From contig JXTB01000142.1 of NCBI GenBank assembly GCA_002914805.1, positions 786,509 through 850,508 of the forward strand: 64,000 nucleotides of DNA, given 5' to 3'. This document shows, one piece after another, positions 37,537-49,035 of the stretch. A program made the position numbers and the translations under genes. This DNA is from Parasponia andersonii (taxonomy: Eukaryota > Streptophyta > Magnoliopsida > Rosales > Cannabaceae). Each line of letters opens with the position of its first letter. Positions within the stretch are counted from its first letter, which is position 1. The notes under the pieces were generated by a model that saw nothing but the letters and a program-made list of their open reading frames with translations, was not told the DNA's origin and did not search any database.

Positions 37537-40500
37537 TTAATAAACTGAATGTATATTTACAATTATAAAGAGGAAACAAGTCCGATTCTCTCTATGATCC
37601 TTGAATTTCAATAGTGGTATACCCTTAATCAAAGGATCAGCAATCATCAACTTAGTGCTAATATGCTCAATGACCACTTTCTTTTCTTTAACATATTCTC
37701 TAATAGCTAAATACTTAATGTCGATAAACTTACTTCGACTTCCACTCTTATTATTCTTAGCTAAGAACACGACAGCTGAGTTATCACTGAAAATCCTTAA
37801 TGGTCTAGAAATAGAATCCATAACTCTAAGCCCAGAAATGAAACTCTTAAGCTATACACCTTGTGAAGTAACCTCAAAACAAGAGACGAACTCGGCTTCC
37901 ATAATAGAAGTGACAATCAAAGTCTGTTTGACACTTCTCCATGAAACAGCTCCACCGGCTATAATGAACATGTACCCAGACGTTGATTTGCAAGAATCAA
38001 CACACCCAACAAAGTCTGTGTCAGAATAGCCATCCACATCTAAGTTGTCCGTCTGTCTATATATAAGCATTTAGGTTTTAGTTCCTTGTAGATATCTCAT
38101 GACTTTCTTTACAGCTCTCCAGTGGTCCATACCTAGGTTACTTTGATATCGCCCTAACATCCCACCAACATATGCAATGTCAGGTCTTGTACAAACCTGA
38201 ACATATATAATGCTTCCAACTGTAGAATCATATGGAATATTTTTCATAGATTCCCTCTCTAACTCATTCTTTGGGCATTGGTTCAAACTGAACTTATCGC
38301 CTTTCATAATAGGAGCAACACTTGGTGAACAATCCTTCATTTGAAATCTCTCCAAAACTTTGTTGATATAGGTTTCCTATGATAGACCTAAAACACCACG
38401 AGATCTGTCTCTATGGATCTTTATGCCAATGACATAAGTGCCTCACCCATACCTTTGATATCAAGTTTTTTAGATAAGAATTGTTTTACCTCGTATAACA
38501 TACTATTATCATTAATTGCAAGTAAAATATCATCCACATATAAAACAAGAAAACAAATTTTACTTCCACTGACCTTCTAGTGTATACAGTGATCCATGGG
38601 ATTTTCAACAAAACCAAATGAAGAAATTACTCCATGGAATTTGAAATAGCATTAATGGGAGGCTTGTTTGAAACCGTATATGGATTTCTTAAGCTTGCAA
38701 ACCAAATTCTCACCTTCACTAGAGGAGAAACCTTTAGGTTGTTTCATGTACACCTACTCTTCTAGATCGCCATTAAGAAATTCTATTTTCACATCCATTT
38801 GTTGCAACTCAAGGTCGAAATGTGCAACCAATGCCAAAATAATATGAAGAGAATCTTTCTTAGATACAGGAGAAAAAGTCTCTGTGTAATCGATTCCTTT
38901 CTTTTATGTGAACCCTTTAGCAACGAGTCTCACTTTATATCTTTCAATATTGTCTAATGAGTCTCTTTTGATCTTAAAGACCTATTTACAGCCAATGGCC
39001 TTTGCCTCATTAGGCAATTCTACAAGATCCCAGACTCTGTTGCTCTTTATAGAATTCATTTCATCTTTCATGGCATCATGCCACAAATTATATTCTTTAC
39101 AACTCATGACTTGTGAAAATATTTCAGGATCATTTGCAGCTCCAATGTTAGATTCTTGTAGATACACTATGTAATCACTAGGAATTGCCGATCTCCTTTC
39201 ACAAGTAGATAGCTTTAAAGTTGGAACACTTTCTCCCTGAGGAGCTTGTGGTTCAACTATTTCTTTAAGATCTTGAGATAATTCTTGAACTTGTTGATCC
39301 ACTGGAAGGTTTTCAGCAAGTTGTGGAATTTCAGCGACTGGTTGTTCTACACCAATTTGAACTTACGGTGTGCTATAAACTATCACCAATCTTTTTGATG
39401 ACGTGGATGGTTGAGTTTTTATATGATCATGAGGAATTAAATCCCTGAACCGTTCCCTCCCACTGATCATGTCATTTTCAAGAAACTTTGCATTTCTTAA
39501 TTCCATAATCCTAGTAGAGTGAGATGGACAATAAAACTTATAACCCTTAGACGTTTCAGCATAGCCAATGAAGAAACTACTAATTGTCTTTGGGTCCAAC
39601 TTCTTTTCTTGTGGGTTATATATCCTCACTTTAGACGGACAACCCCGTATATGTCACAAACTCGGTTTTCAACCTTTCCACAATTCAAAAGGTGTCTTTG
39701 GGACCGCCTTAGTTGGAACATGGTTTAATATATACACAACCGTCTTTAGTGCTTCAGTCCACAAAAATTTAGGAAGATTGGAATTGCTAAGCATATTCTG
39801 CACTATGTTCATGAGTGTTCGGTTTCTTCTTTTGGTAACACCATTCTAATCTGCAGAACCAGATAATGTGTGCTGGGCTACAATCCTATGTTCTTGAAGA
39901 AACTTAGCAAAAGGACCTGGTGCCTGTCCATTCTCAGTATACCTATCATAATATTCATCACCTCTATCTGATCTCACTATTTATATTTGCTTCTTGCATT
40001 GCTTCTTAACTTCAACCTTAAAGACTTTGAAAGCAACCAATGCTTCATGCTTGTTATGTAGCTAGTACACTTACATGTATCGTGAGTAATTGTCGATAAA
40101 AGTGACGAAATATTTCTTACTAAGCATATCCGTGTTTGGACAGCATATGTCTGTATATATGATTTTTAATATGTTCGAACTCCAATTGGCATTCTTCTTA
40201 GATATGTTTGTTTGCTTACCCTTAATGCAGTCTACACAAATCTCGAAATTACTATAATCTAGAGTACTAAGTACTCCGTCATTTACTTATCTCTTAATCT
40301 TATCTATGGAGATATGACCTAATCTTCGATGCCATAATATAGAGGAGTCCTCATTAATATTACACCTCTTAGTGCCAGTGTGAACATGCAAAGAACTATT
40401 AGTGGCTTCATTTTGTAACAAAATACGATATAGACCATCAGATAAAATACCATTTCCAACATAATTTGTTTTATTGAATAAACTAAACTTATTGCCTTTA

Positions 40501-41660
40501 AAGATAAAAGAAAAACCCAATAGAACAAGTCTAGAAACAGAAATCAAGTTTTGTGAGAAACTTGGTACATAAAAAGTTTTTTCCAAAGCTAAAACAACGC
40601 CACTGCTTAAGATAAGGGTGCATGTTCTTATTGTCTTCACATATGAGTCCATCTTGTTGCCTGATAAGATGCACAACTCACTTCTCACTGGTTTTCTTAG
40701 GTTTTGCATACGCTGCAAAGAGTTTGCAATATGGATTGTAGAACCAAAATCAATCCACCAGGTGTTAATATTAACATTAGCCATATTAGATTCATAACAA
40801 ATAAATGAAAATAGATTACTTTCTTCTCAAGCCACTTCTTAAATTTTGCACAATCTTTCTTTATGTGTCCCTTCTTTTTGCAGAAGAAAGACCTGTTTTC
40901 CTTCTTAATATCAGTTTGAGGTGATATTTTACCTTTCCCCTTCTGATTGACCTTAGAAGTGGAAGCCTGAGATTTTTCGGCTTTATCGACTTTGTTTTTC
41001 CCGCGGACTGTAGCCAACATTGCACTTGCACCCAATTCCATAGCATGCCTCTCCTCTTCTTGAACACACATAGTCATTAATTCATTAATGGACCATTTAT
41101 CCTATATGTTATAAGAGATCTTAAATGGCCCGTACTGTTGAGGAAGGGTGTTTAGAATAAAGTGCACTGGGAAGGGGCTCTGACATATCTACCTTAAGTT
41201 TCTTCAGTTGAGCCGCAATGTCCTGCATTTGCATGATGTGGTCACGCACACTCTTAACAGTTGTGAGACGGAGAGAAGAGAATTTCATAATTAGCGTGCT
41301 TGCTAAGGCCTTTTCTGAAGTGATGAATGAAGTGACGAACTGTTCGTCAATGGCTTTCAGTAAGTCTCGGACTTTCTCATACTGTTCAACAGAACCCCTA
41401 ATACTAGCAGTAATTTTTGTTTTTTTGAACATTACGCTGAGCCGATTAGATCTCTCTCATTGCTCATATAGCGCAACTTTAGCAGGAGTGCTATTTTCAG
41501 TTACTGCAGGTGGTTCTTCTTTCTTTATAGCATAATCTATGTCTATCCACCCCAAATAAAGGAGAATCCTTTCCTTCCATACCTTATAGTTGTCATCCCT
41601 AAGTTCTAGAATTTCTAGGTGCATATCAGTGTAACTAGTAGGTTGAGATACTGTAAAAGT
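37537..41660 (-). pseudogene. Degenerate copia gag-pol
   Basis: Read on the minus strand from about 41660: gag (EILELRDDNYKVWKERILLY near the start); zinc knuckle near 40850-40890 (SFFCKKKGHIKKDC, first Cys replaced by Ser); protease (WWIDFGSTIHI near 40755, active-site DSG changed to DFG); GAG-pre-integrase (LWHRRLGHISIDKIKR, 40287-40340); integrase core (RSDRGDEYYDRYTENG near 39940-39980) and C-terminal region (39363-39629); RT with YVDDI near 38530; RNase H (37537-38070, with YSDTDFVGCVDSCKSTSGY and MEAEFVS). Many in-frame stops and small frameshifts interrupt it (for example at about 38071, 39303 and 40286). It has copia order with integrase before RT. No activity is expected. Confidence 0.92.
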
Positions 41661-43519
41661 TCAAAAAACTCATGTTAGAATTTGAGGCCTAAATACTTAA
41701 TTACATGTGTTACCAATGTAAAACATGCACAAAACTATATCTAATAAAAATTGCTTATGGGCTAAATTTTTTTTTATTCAGATAGATTATCTTATCTTAA
41801 TGATAGAAATGTCAAATTATTTACTTTATGGGTACTTTCGAAATAATTTGATTTTTCTATCGTCAATGATAAAACTACTAAATTATGGTCTAATTCATAA
41901 TTCCTGTGGGTAAATTATGAAAATAATCTGGTATTTTATCCTAAATAATTATATAAATATAATAAAATTTCCTATGGGATAAACTTTATTATATTAAGTA
42001 TAATTAATTATAATTTTATGTCTTATTCTTTATGTGATCTTGAACTTAATATATAATTTTAATTAATTAAAAATGCTGTAGCAACTCTCAAATTAACTAA
42101 AATTATATTGACTACTAGACATTTATCTTATTATGTTCCAGGCTATACTTAATGCCTAAGAACAATTATGCAGTATCGTGATAAGCATTTACCAGGAATA
42201 CTCCCAGAAAAATTGGTCGGGCATTGCCTCATTAAAAACCAACTCCTTAGACGGAATAGTGTCCTAGTGAAACTAGTGGCACAATGGCTTATCCAGAACT
42301 AGTTTGTGTGGAACTTCCTCAGTTCATGCTTCTCATGTCAACCACACAATTGTTTATGAATTATTCATAACCTAATTATTCGCCTAAATAATTGTCTAAA
42401 TTTATTTAGTGAACATTTTACAAGTCTTAATGTGCTTAAAAATTAGGCCCTTAACTAAAGTTTTATGTATAAAATCAAGTTTTATGAGAATAAACCAAAA
42501 TTCCACAAATTCTAACAATATCTAAGCTAAAGGATATGTTATAATTTGTAAAACAAAATTTCCATAAAAATAAACATAAATTGCATAATTAAAACATAAA
42601 TATTATGCACTCATATGATTTTATACATAAAATAATTCAATTCCATAAGCATGAAAAATATAACAAAAAACATTCGTACACGATATAAGCATTAAAAATT
42701 ATTTTCATATATACATATTTTAATGCATAAACTTAATTTGAGCAACATGATAAAAATGCTCAACAAATAATTATTTATGTGCTAAAATAGCTTAAACCAA
42801 TATTGCATGCATAAAACAAAATTATATATACATATTCATAAATTTAAGCATATAAATAAAATTCAGTACAATAATATTGTCCATAAGAGACATTATCCAA
42901 AAAATTTCCAAATAATTTGAAGCCCAAATCTAAAAAAAATTATTTAAACTAATTAGCATGCATGAAAATATAAATCAAAATTAATTCACGCAACTATTAA
43001 TCAAATTGCATATAATATAACAAATATAAATAATATATATGCCATAATTATGAAAATTCTTAAAAAAAATACAAAAATGAATTTTCCAACAAAAATACCC
43101 ACATATATAAAATCTAAAAATTTTAAAAATTCCTTTTAGTTTATAGAAAGGACATGCAAAAGTGTCATTTTTCTAACTAGCAGAATAGAAATGACATTTT
43201 TGAAATATACAGAAATAAAATTGTTATTTGTGAAAACTGCAGCAGAAATATTGGCATTTTGCAAACAAGTCATCTTCAACGTCTAGCAGGGTCGATTTCG
43301 ACCCGGTTCAGTTCCGCTTTAAAACCGAGTAGATCTTGAGATCCCGGACACCAAAATTAACGTTTCAAATCATGACAATGTTAGAAAATCCATTTCCTAA
43401 CGATTTTTAACCTTAGTTTGATCAAAAAATTCTAAAACTCAAACTTTGAATCCTTTTTTTTTGGGTATAAAAACGAAAATTCATAGATTGCATAAAAACA
43501 AGGCAGAGGTAATTTCAAT
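41661..43519 (-). other. Long untranslated leader of the copia element
   Basis: About 1.9 kb between the primer-binding site and gag, AT-rich, without coding sequence. A pyrimidine-poor ACTTTTACAG at the gag-proximal end (about 41655-41664, minus strand) could be a splice acceptor, suggesting a leader intron. That is inference. Confidence 0.5.
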
Positions 43520-43531
43520 GCTCTGATACCA
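43520..43531 (-). other. Primer-binding site of the copia element
   Basis: Minus strand TGGTATCAGAGC, the standard complement of the 3' end of plant initiator-methionine tRNA, two bases inside the 5' LTR. Confidence 0.92.
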
Positions 43532-43533
43532 AA

Positions 43534-43867
43534 TTTAAGTAAAAAAATTATCTAAAACATGTTTCTCTTTGATTGAAACATAAAAAACAGTAAGCCTAAC
43601 TAACCTCCAGCCATTGAAACCGAGGAAATATTGCAGAAAAATTCACATTGTTTCTCACACTTGCTCACTGAGATTTATGGTGTATGTATATAATAGTTAA
43701 GTAGTGAGAGGACCCAAATTCATATTAATAAAGGTTCTCCCATCAAGAACCTTTAAATTTGGTTTCGTAATCGAAACCGGTTACCACTTCTGAGCATCTA
43801 TGGCCATCAAAGGCCAATTACTGGTGCTTACCTTTGCACCATTATTTTTGTAACGTAAAACGTTATA
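43534..43867 (-). repeat. 5' LTR of the copia element (334 bp)
   Basis: Aligns end to end with 36951-37285. Both terminal dinucleotides are mutated here (TA start and AA end on the minus strand), unlike the 3' LTR. Confidence 0.88.
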
Positions 43868-44075
43868 GGATCTCTGTTCATCTATTCTCAAATTCTTTAG
43901 TGGCATTAGATTTCTCCTTGAGTTTGTTTATAGCGGATCTCTGGTCACATATGATCTAGTTCATCAAATGTGTCGGATCTCCTATCATCTCCTCAAGTTT
44001 GTCAATGGCGGATCTCCGGTCACCTATGCTCAAGTTGTCAACAACGTCGGATCGCCGGTTATCTCGTCTTAAGTT
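43868..44075. repeat. Short degenerate minisatellite with CGGATCTC words
   Basis: GGATCTC-type words recur at about 43868, 43936, 43975, 44010 and 44048, each near a CAAGTTTGT or CAAGTTGTC word. The copia element inserted at one of these GGATC sites, and the left flank (AACGGTGGATC) is the other half of a unit. Confidence 0.65.
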
Positions 44076-44400
44076 CATTAATAGGCATTGAAACAAGATG
44101 TAATTTTACCTATATATATCACAACAATAGCCATATCTAAAATCCTTTCAAACTCAATCATTTTCTTTGATTCATTACAATTAGAGTATGGGTTCATCAT
44201 AATTAGATTCATTTTTATTATTTGTACTTTTTAGCATAAAAATTTAGATTCAATCACTTTTTAGGTTTTAGTTTTTGATAGATTCAATTGAAATTTTAGG
44301 GTTTTTATTCCTAGTTAATAGATTCCCATTTTCGTTCATGGTTACAGTGAAAAAATCTTAATTATGATATTGTTAGATCTAATATAACTTATGTAAAATT

Positions 44401-44557
44401 AAGTTCATATTTTTTATTTGTGGTGTATATAAATTTGAATGTACTTCATGACATTATTAAGTTGGTACATATGAATTTTAAGTTCATATTTTTTATTTGT
44501 GGTGTATATAAATTTGAATGTACTTCATGACATTATTAAGTTGGTATATATGAATTT
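44401..44557. repeat. Near-perfect tandem duplication, 79-bp unit x2
   Basis: AAGTTCATATTTTTTATTTG at 44401 recurs at 44480, and the units are almost identical (GGTACATATG versus GGTATATATG). Confidence 0.9.
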
Positions 44558-45620
44558 AGAATGATGTATATAAATTTGAATGAAATTCTTTCTCTAGTAT
44601 AATATTGGTTCATATATTTTTCTGTGGACATATGGATTCTTATGACTTTTGAGAATATAAAGTCTTTGGTAAAATGCTAGAAAGAAATGTTGTAGCAGTT
44701 ACACACTTTACTTTCTCTGTTCACATACTAGATTGATTTAAACTCATGTTCCATTTTTCACACTTAGAGCTTTGTATGTATGAGAGCTCAAGTGCACACA
44801 TTCATGAACTACAGTGATGAATTTTTCTCAAATGCACATATTCCTCATATGCACACATTCATATAATATCTAATTTTATTTGGTTTATGAATTTTTCATT
44901 GTAGTTCATAAATAATGAGTTGAATTCATAAATAACTTTATGTGCTATTTAGATATGGTTCTTAACTATATGCCTTCAGTTCACAAAGTTGTGTTTTAGA
45001 TACGAGTAGAGCTGTCAAAACAGGCTAGGTCCAATTAGCCTGCCCATGGCCCGGTACAGTGGCCTACGGGCCATCCGTTCATTTTGGGTCTGGGCTGAGC
45101 CTGGCTGGCTTGGCTTAGCCAGATTCTCAGCCATTTTTTTAACATATTTCCAGCGGTAATAAAAATTATCGTTGGGCCCAATGGTGTTTTTTCAGTTTTT
45201 TTTAAACTAATTTTTTTAAATAAAAAAAAATTCTTATACCATAAGTTTATAAATACTATACCTTCTTTTCAATCTTTTTCATATTTACAATTTTCAAATA
45301 TTCTCTTATTCTCTTATTTTTTTCTCGCTAAGTCTAATTATATTCTCTACTTTATTATTTTGTCTCTTATCTAATAATTTAATTACTATTTACTAATTAT
45401 AACAATTAGTAATTATATTTTATAGTCTCCACAACTCACAAAGCTCAACTCAAGGTTCGATTTAATTTATCACATTTATCTTTTTAATGTCATTATTTTG
45501 TAATATTTTTAGTTGTTTACTAGTATAATAGTAAGTAATTCTACAATACTATGTTTTTAATTTCAATTAATTTATAATTTTAATTTATAATTATTTATAA
45601 TTAGGATAGAAGTTTATTAG

Positions 45621-46247
45621 TTTGAAGTTTGTAAAAAATTTATTAGAATATTATATTTTTAATTTCAATTTATCTGTAATTTGTAGTTGGTTGTTTTTAA
45701 GTTAGTACAAAGTTTATTAGAATATTATATTTTTAGTTTCAATTAATTTGCAAGTTATAGTTGTTTACAATTATGTTGGTAGAAAGTTTATTAGAATATT
45801 ATATTTTTAATTTCAATTTATTTGTAGTTGTGTATAATTAAGTTAGTAGAAAGTTTATTAGAATATTATATTTTTAATTTCAATTACTTTGTAATTTGTA
45901 GTTGTTTACAATTAAGTTAGTAGAAAGTTTATTAGAATATTATATTTTTAATTTCAAGTAATTTGAATTTGTTTACAATTAAGTTAGTAGAAAGTTTATT
46001 AGAATATTATATTTTCAGTTTCAATTTATTTGTAGTTGTGTATAATTAAGTTAGTAGAAAGTTTATTAGAATATTATATTTTTAATTTCAATTAATTTAT
46101 ACTTTGTAGTTGTTTACAATTAAGTTAGTAGAAAGTTTATTAGAATATTATATTTTTAATTTCAAGTAATTTGTAATTTATAGTTGTTTATAATTAAGTA
46201 AGTAGAAAGTTTATTAGAATATTATATTTTCAATTCCAATTATGATT
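45621..46247. repeat. Minisatellite, nine units of about 67-80 bp, inside the hAT element
   Basis: Each unit holds GTAGAAAGTTTATTAGAAT followed by ATTATATTTTTAATTTCAA and a TGTAGTTGTTTACAATTAAG variant. Unit length alternates between about 67 and 74-80 bp through a short indel. Units are very similar, so the array expanded more recently than the transposase decayed. It lies just upstream of the transposase start. Confidence 0.92.
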
Positions 46248-46272
46248 AAGTAACATATTTTTAATATAAGAT

Positions 46273-48408
46273 ATGGATATGTCAAAAAATATCTTTATTG
46301 ATTTAGAAATGGATGACGACCAAATTCGCACAGCTGAAGAGGTTGACCAAGTCCTCAAAATATAAACTAATCCAAATATTAGAGGAAATTGTTCACAATT
46401 TCAAGATAGTTGTTCGCCAAATGCAAGCACGATCACCAAGCGTGCAAGGATAATTTCCAATGTATGGGAATATTTCGATACGGAATTCAAAGATGAGGCC
46501 GATGGTAAGAAGACCAAAAATGATAAGATGTAAATATTGTAAGAAATTATTAACTACTCAACCATCTAGCAGGACCACTCATTTGAATAGACATAGTGAT
46601 GCATATGCCAAAAAACACAAAGGAGACAAGGAGCTAACTCAATCAACACTTCAATTTAACAAGGATGATTCGGTAAGTTCTTAGAATTATGATCTTTTAG
46701 TAGTTAGAGAATCTTTAGCATGTTTAATTACTATAAAGAATTTACTATTAGGATTTAGTGATTGTAATAGCTATGAAGATCATATTAGATTATCTTATTA
46801 TCCAGACTTTTAAAAAGTTTCTAAAAATACCATTAGGAGTAGTTTCATTAAAGTTTATGAAAGTATGCGTAAAGAATTTATATCTAAATTAACTTTATTA
46901 AACTTTTGGGTTGCATTGATATATGATATTTGGATTGCTAATTCCAAACAGAATTATTTAAGTGTAGTTGTATATTATTTAGATTTAAGATGGATAATGC
47001 AAAAAAGAATAATTAGTTTTCGAGTCGTTGATAACAAACATACTACTGAAATTATTAGAGATAGAATTTAAATATTATTGAAGAATATGGTATAGCGAAC
47101 CACATTATCTCTATCACTTTAGATAATGCTACTGCAAACATAAAACCATAAAATTACTTAGCAATTTAGTAAATTCATATACTGAAGGATTCTTACTGCA
47201 TTAACAATATGTATATCACATCATCAACCTTATCGTCAAATCAAGTATGGATGTAATAAGTGTATATATTGAAAATATTTAATCTACTATTACTAACATT
47301 AATGCTTCTAATCATTGCATTGCCGAATATAAAAGATATTGCATAGTTCAAAGGTTAAAACCAAGAAAATTCTAAGTTAATATGTCTGTAAGATGGAAGT
47401 CTACTTATTTAATGTTGAAAAATATATTGCCATATAAAATTCTAATTACTATGTTTCACAATTCAAAAATGGGTTCATTATTATTGAAAGATGATGATTG
47501 GTTTATTTATAAAAATTTTGCACACTTTTTAGATGTTTTTTTTTTATGAAATTACTGTTGCATTATCTAGTATTTATTATCATACTTCTCCAATTATTTT
47601 ACATCATATCTCTTTTAATGCCAAAATATTTTGTAAGGAAAGATATTATCCTATATTTGAACCAATTATAGCATATATGCAAGAAATATTTTTAAAATAT
47701 TGGTTTCTAATTCTTTTATTATATTTATTTGCTTTTATTTTAGATCCTATGAGTAAATTAAATAGCCTTTTTAATTTAATTAGCTACATTGCTACATGTT
47801 TTGGGATAGAATATGGTTCTGAATATACAAATACCCGTTACAAATTTTTTGAAGTGTATAGTATATATGAGGCTGAGTTTGGCAGAATATGTAGTTAACA
47901 ATAATACACTCCACAACAAACTGAAGAACAATCAAAGAATAAGTCTTTTTGGAATATGATAGGTTCTCGTTCTCAAGGATGTAGTCATGGCTCATCATCA
48001 ACTTCATCAAGTTCAAGTCAACTATTATCACCAATGAGTCTATTGCAATCCTTTGAGCTTAACCAGTGTATTGAGCTAGATTCTGACATCGACTTCGACG
48101 ATGAGAACTTCAAAGTTTTGGACTGGTGGTAATGGCATCAATCAAGATTCTCAGTGCTTTCACAATTGGTCCGTGACGTTTTAACTATTTTAGTATCCAC
48201 GACTTCTTCAGAGTATGCTTTTAGCACAACTGGGATGATAGTAGATGAGCGAAAGATTCCATTAGCTCCTAAAATGATTGAGGTTCTAATATGTATTAAA
48301 GATTAGAAACAAACGGCCAAATAAAATCAAGAAACTATTCGTATTTATAATGAAGAATTGATCAAAAATTTCAATAACTTATACATGAACGATGACGATG
48401 AGCCATAA
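46273..48408 (+). pseudogene. hAT transposase (BED finger, hATC dimerisation domain), broken
   Basis: Translation can begin at ATG 46273 (MDMSKNIFIDLEMDDDQIR) and is interrupted by TAA near 46363. After a frameshift near 46500 a BED zinc finger follows (CKYCKKLL...RTTHLNRH, 46525-46600). The middle shows the typical plant hAT text in pieces (VYESMRKEFISKL, YDIWIANSK, YYLDLRWIMQKRIISFRVV, 46850-47070; TLDNATANI near 47115), and the C-terminal hATC domain is clear (LTILVSTTSSEYAFSTTG...ERKIPLAPKMIEVLI, 48175-48295), ending at TAA 48408. It resembles zinc-finger BED RICESLEEPER-type transposases. Many stops and frame changes make it non-functional. Confidence 0.9.
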
Positions 48409-49035
48409 ACTCATAATTAATGATATACTAGTTTTTCAAGTAATAATTTGAATTGTAATCAATAATCATCAATTAAATAAAATTTCAATATTTCAGATTC
48501 ACTTGTTTTTTTATTTTTTAATATTTTTATTATAATTCTAAATAATTTTCTTAATAGTTTTGTTTTAAAACTGTTTTTAATCTACTATTCAATTTCAACT
48601 TATATGATATATCTTAATTCATTATTATTAATTTTTTAACCAAAAAAAAAAGAAAAGCATATTTTGTTTGTGTTATATATGTATTTTTTATAAAAATTCA
48701 ACTAAAAAATTTAAGCTTAACATATTAAAAAAATTTGTAAAAAAGCTAATCTCATAGTTGTGTAATAAAAAAGACAGAGAATAAGCCAGGCTGGCCTAGC
48801 TTATATAGGCCCGCTTCGGGCCCGACCCGGAATTGACCTGCCAAAAAGCCCGGTAGACCAGCAAGCTTGGGCTAAGCCTTATTTTTTTCTTTACAGGCAA
48901 GGCTGGCCTAACCCGTCTTTTTTGATGGCCTAGCCTATTTGCCCTCTCAAGCACATTATTTGGGGAGGGGGGGAGGGGAGGATAAGGTTGGGTGAGCCAG
49001 CCTGACCTGCCTATTTTGGTACCTCTAGATACGAG

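Larger units (their letters stand above)
36951..43867 (-). mobile_element. Ty1/copia retrotransposon, 6.9 kb, both LTRs, degenerate
   Basis: Flanked by GGATC on both sides (36946-36950 and 43868-43872), a perfect 5-bp target duplication. LTRs are at 36951-37285 and 43534-43867. On the minus strand the 5' LTR is followed by a primer-binding site complementary to initiator-Met tRNA (TGGTATCAGAGC), then a long leader, gag, protease, integrase, RT and RNase H in the copia order, then a polypurine tract before the 3' LTR. The two LTRs differ at many positions (roughly one in ten by eye), and the coding region is full of stops, so the insertion is old and dead. Confidence 0.95.
45007..49027 (+). 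mobile_element. hAT transposon, 4.0 kb, with TIRs and 8-bp TSD
   Basis: Flanked by GATACGAG on both sides (44999-45006 and 49028-49035), the 8-bp duplication typical of hAT. Ends are TAGAGCTGTCAAAACAGGC and, reversed from the right, TAGAGGTACCAAAATAGGC, 15 of 19 identical. Subterminal regions (45030-45130 and 48785-48920) are GC-richer and dense in GGCC, GGCTGG and GGCTTGGC words on both strands, as expected for transposase-binding subterminal repeats. It carries a nine-unit minisatellite and a broken transposase. Confidence 0.93.
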
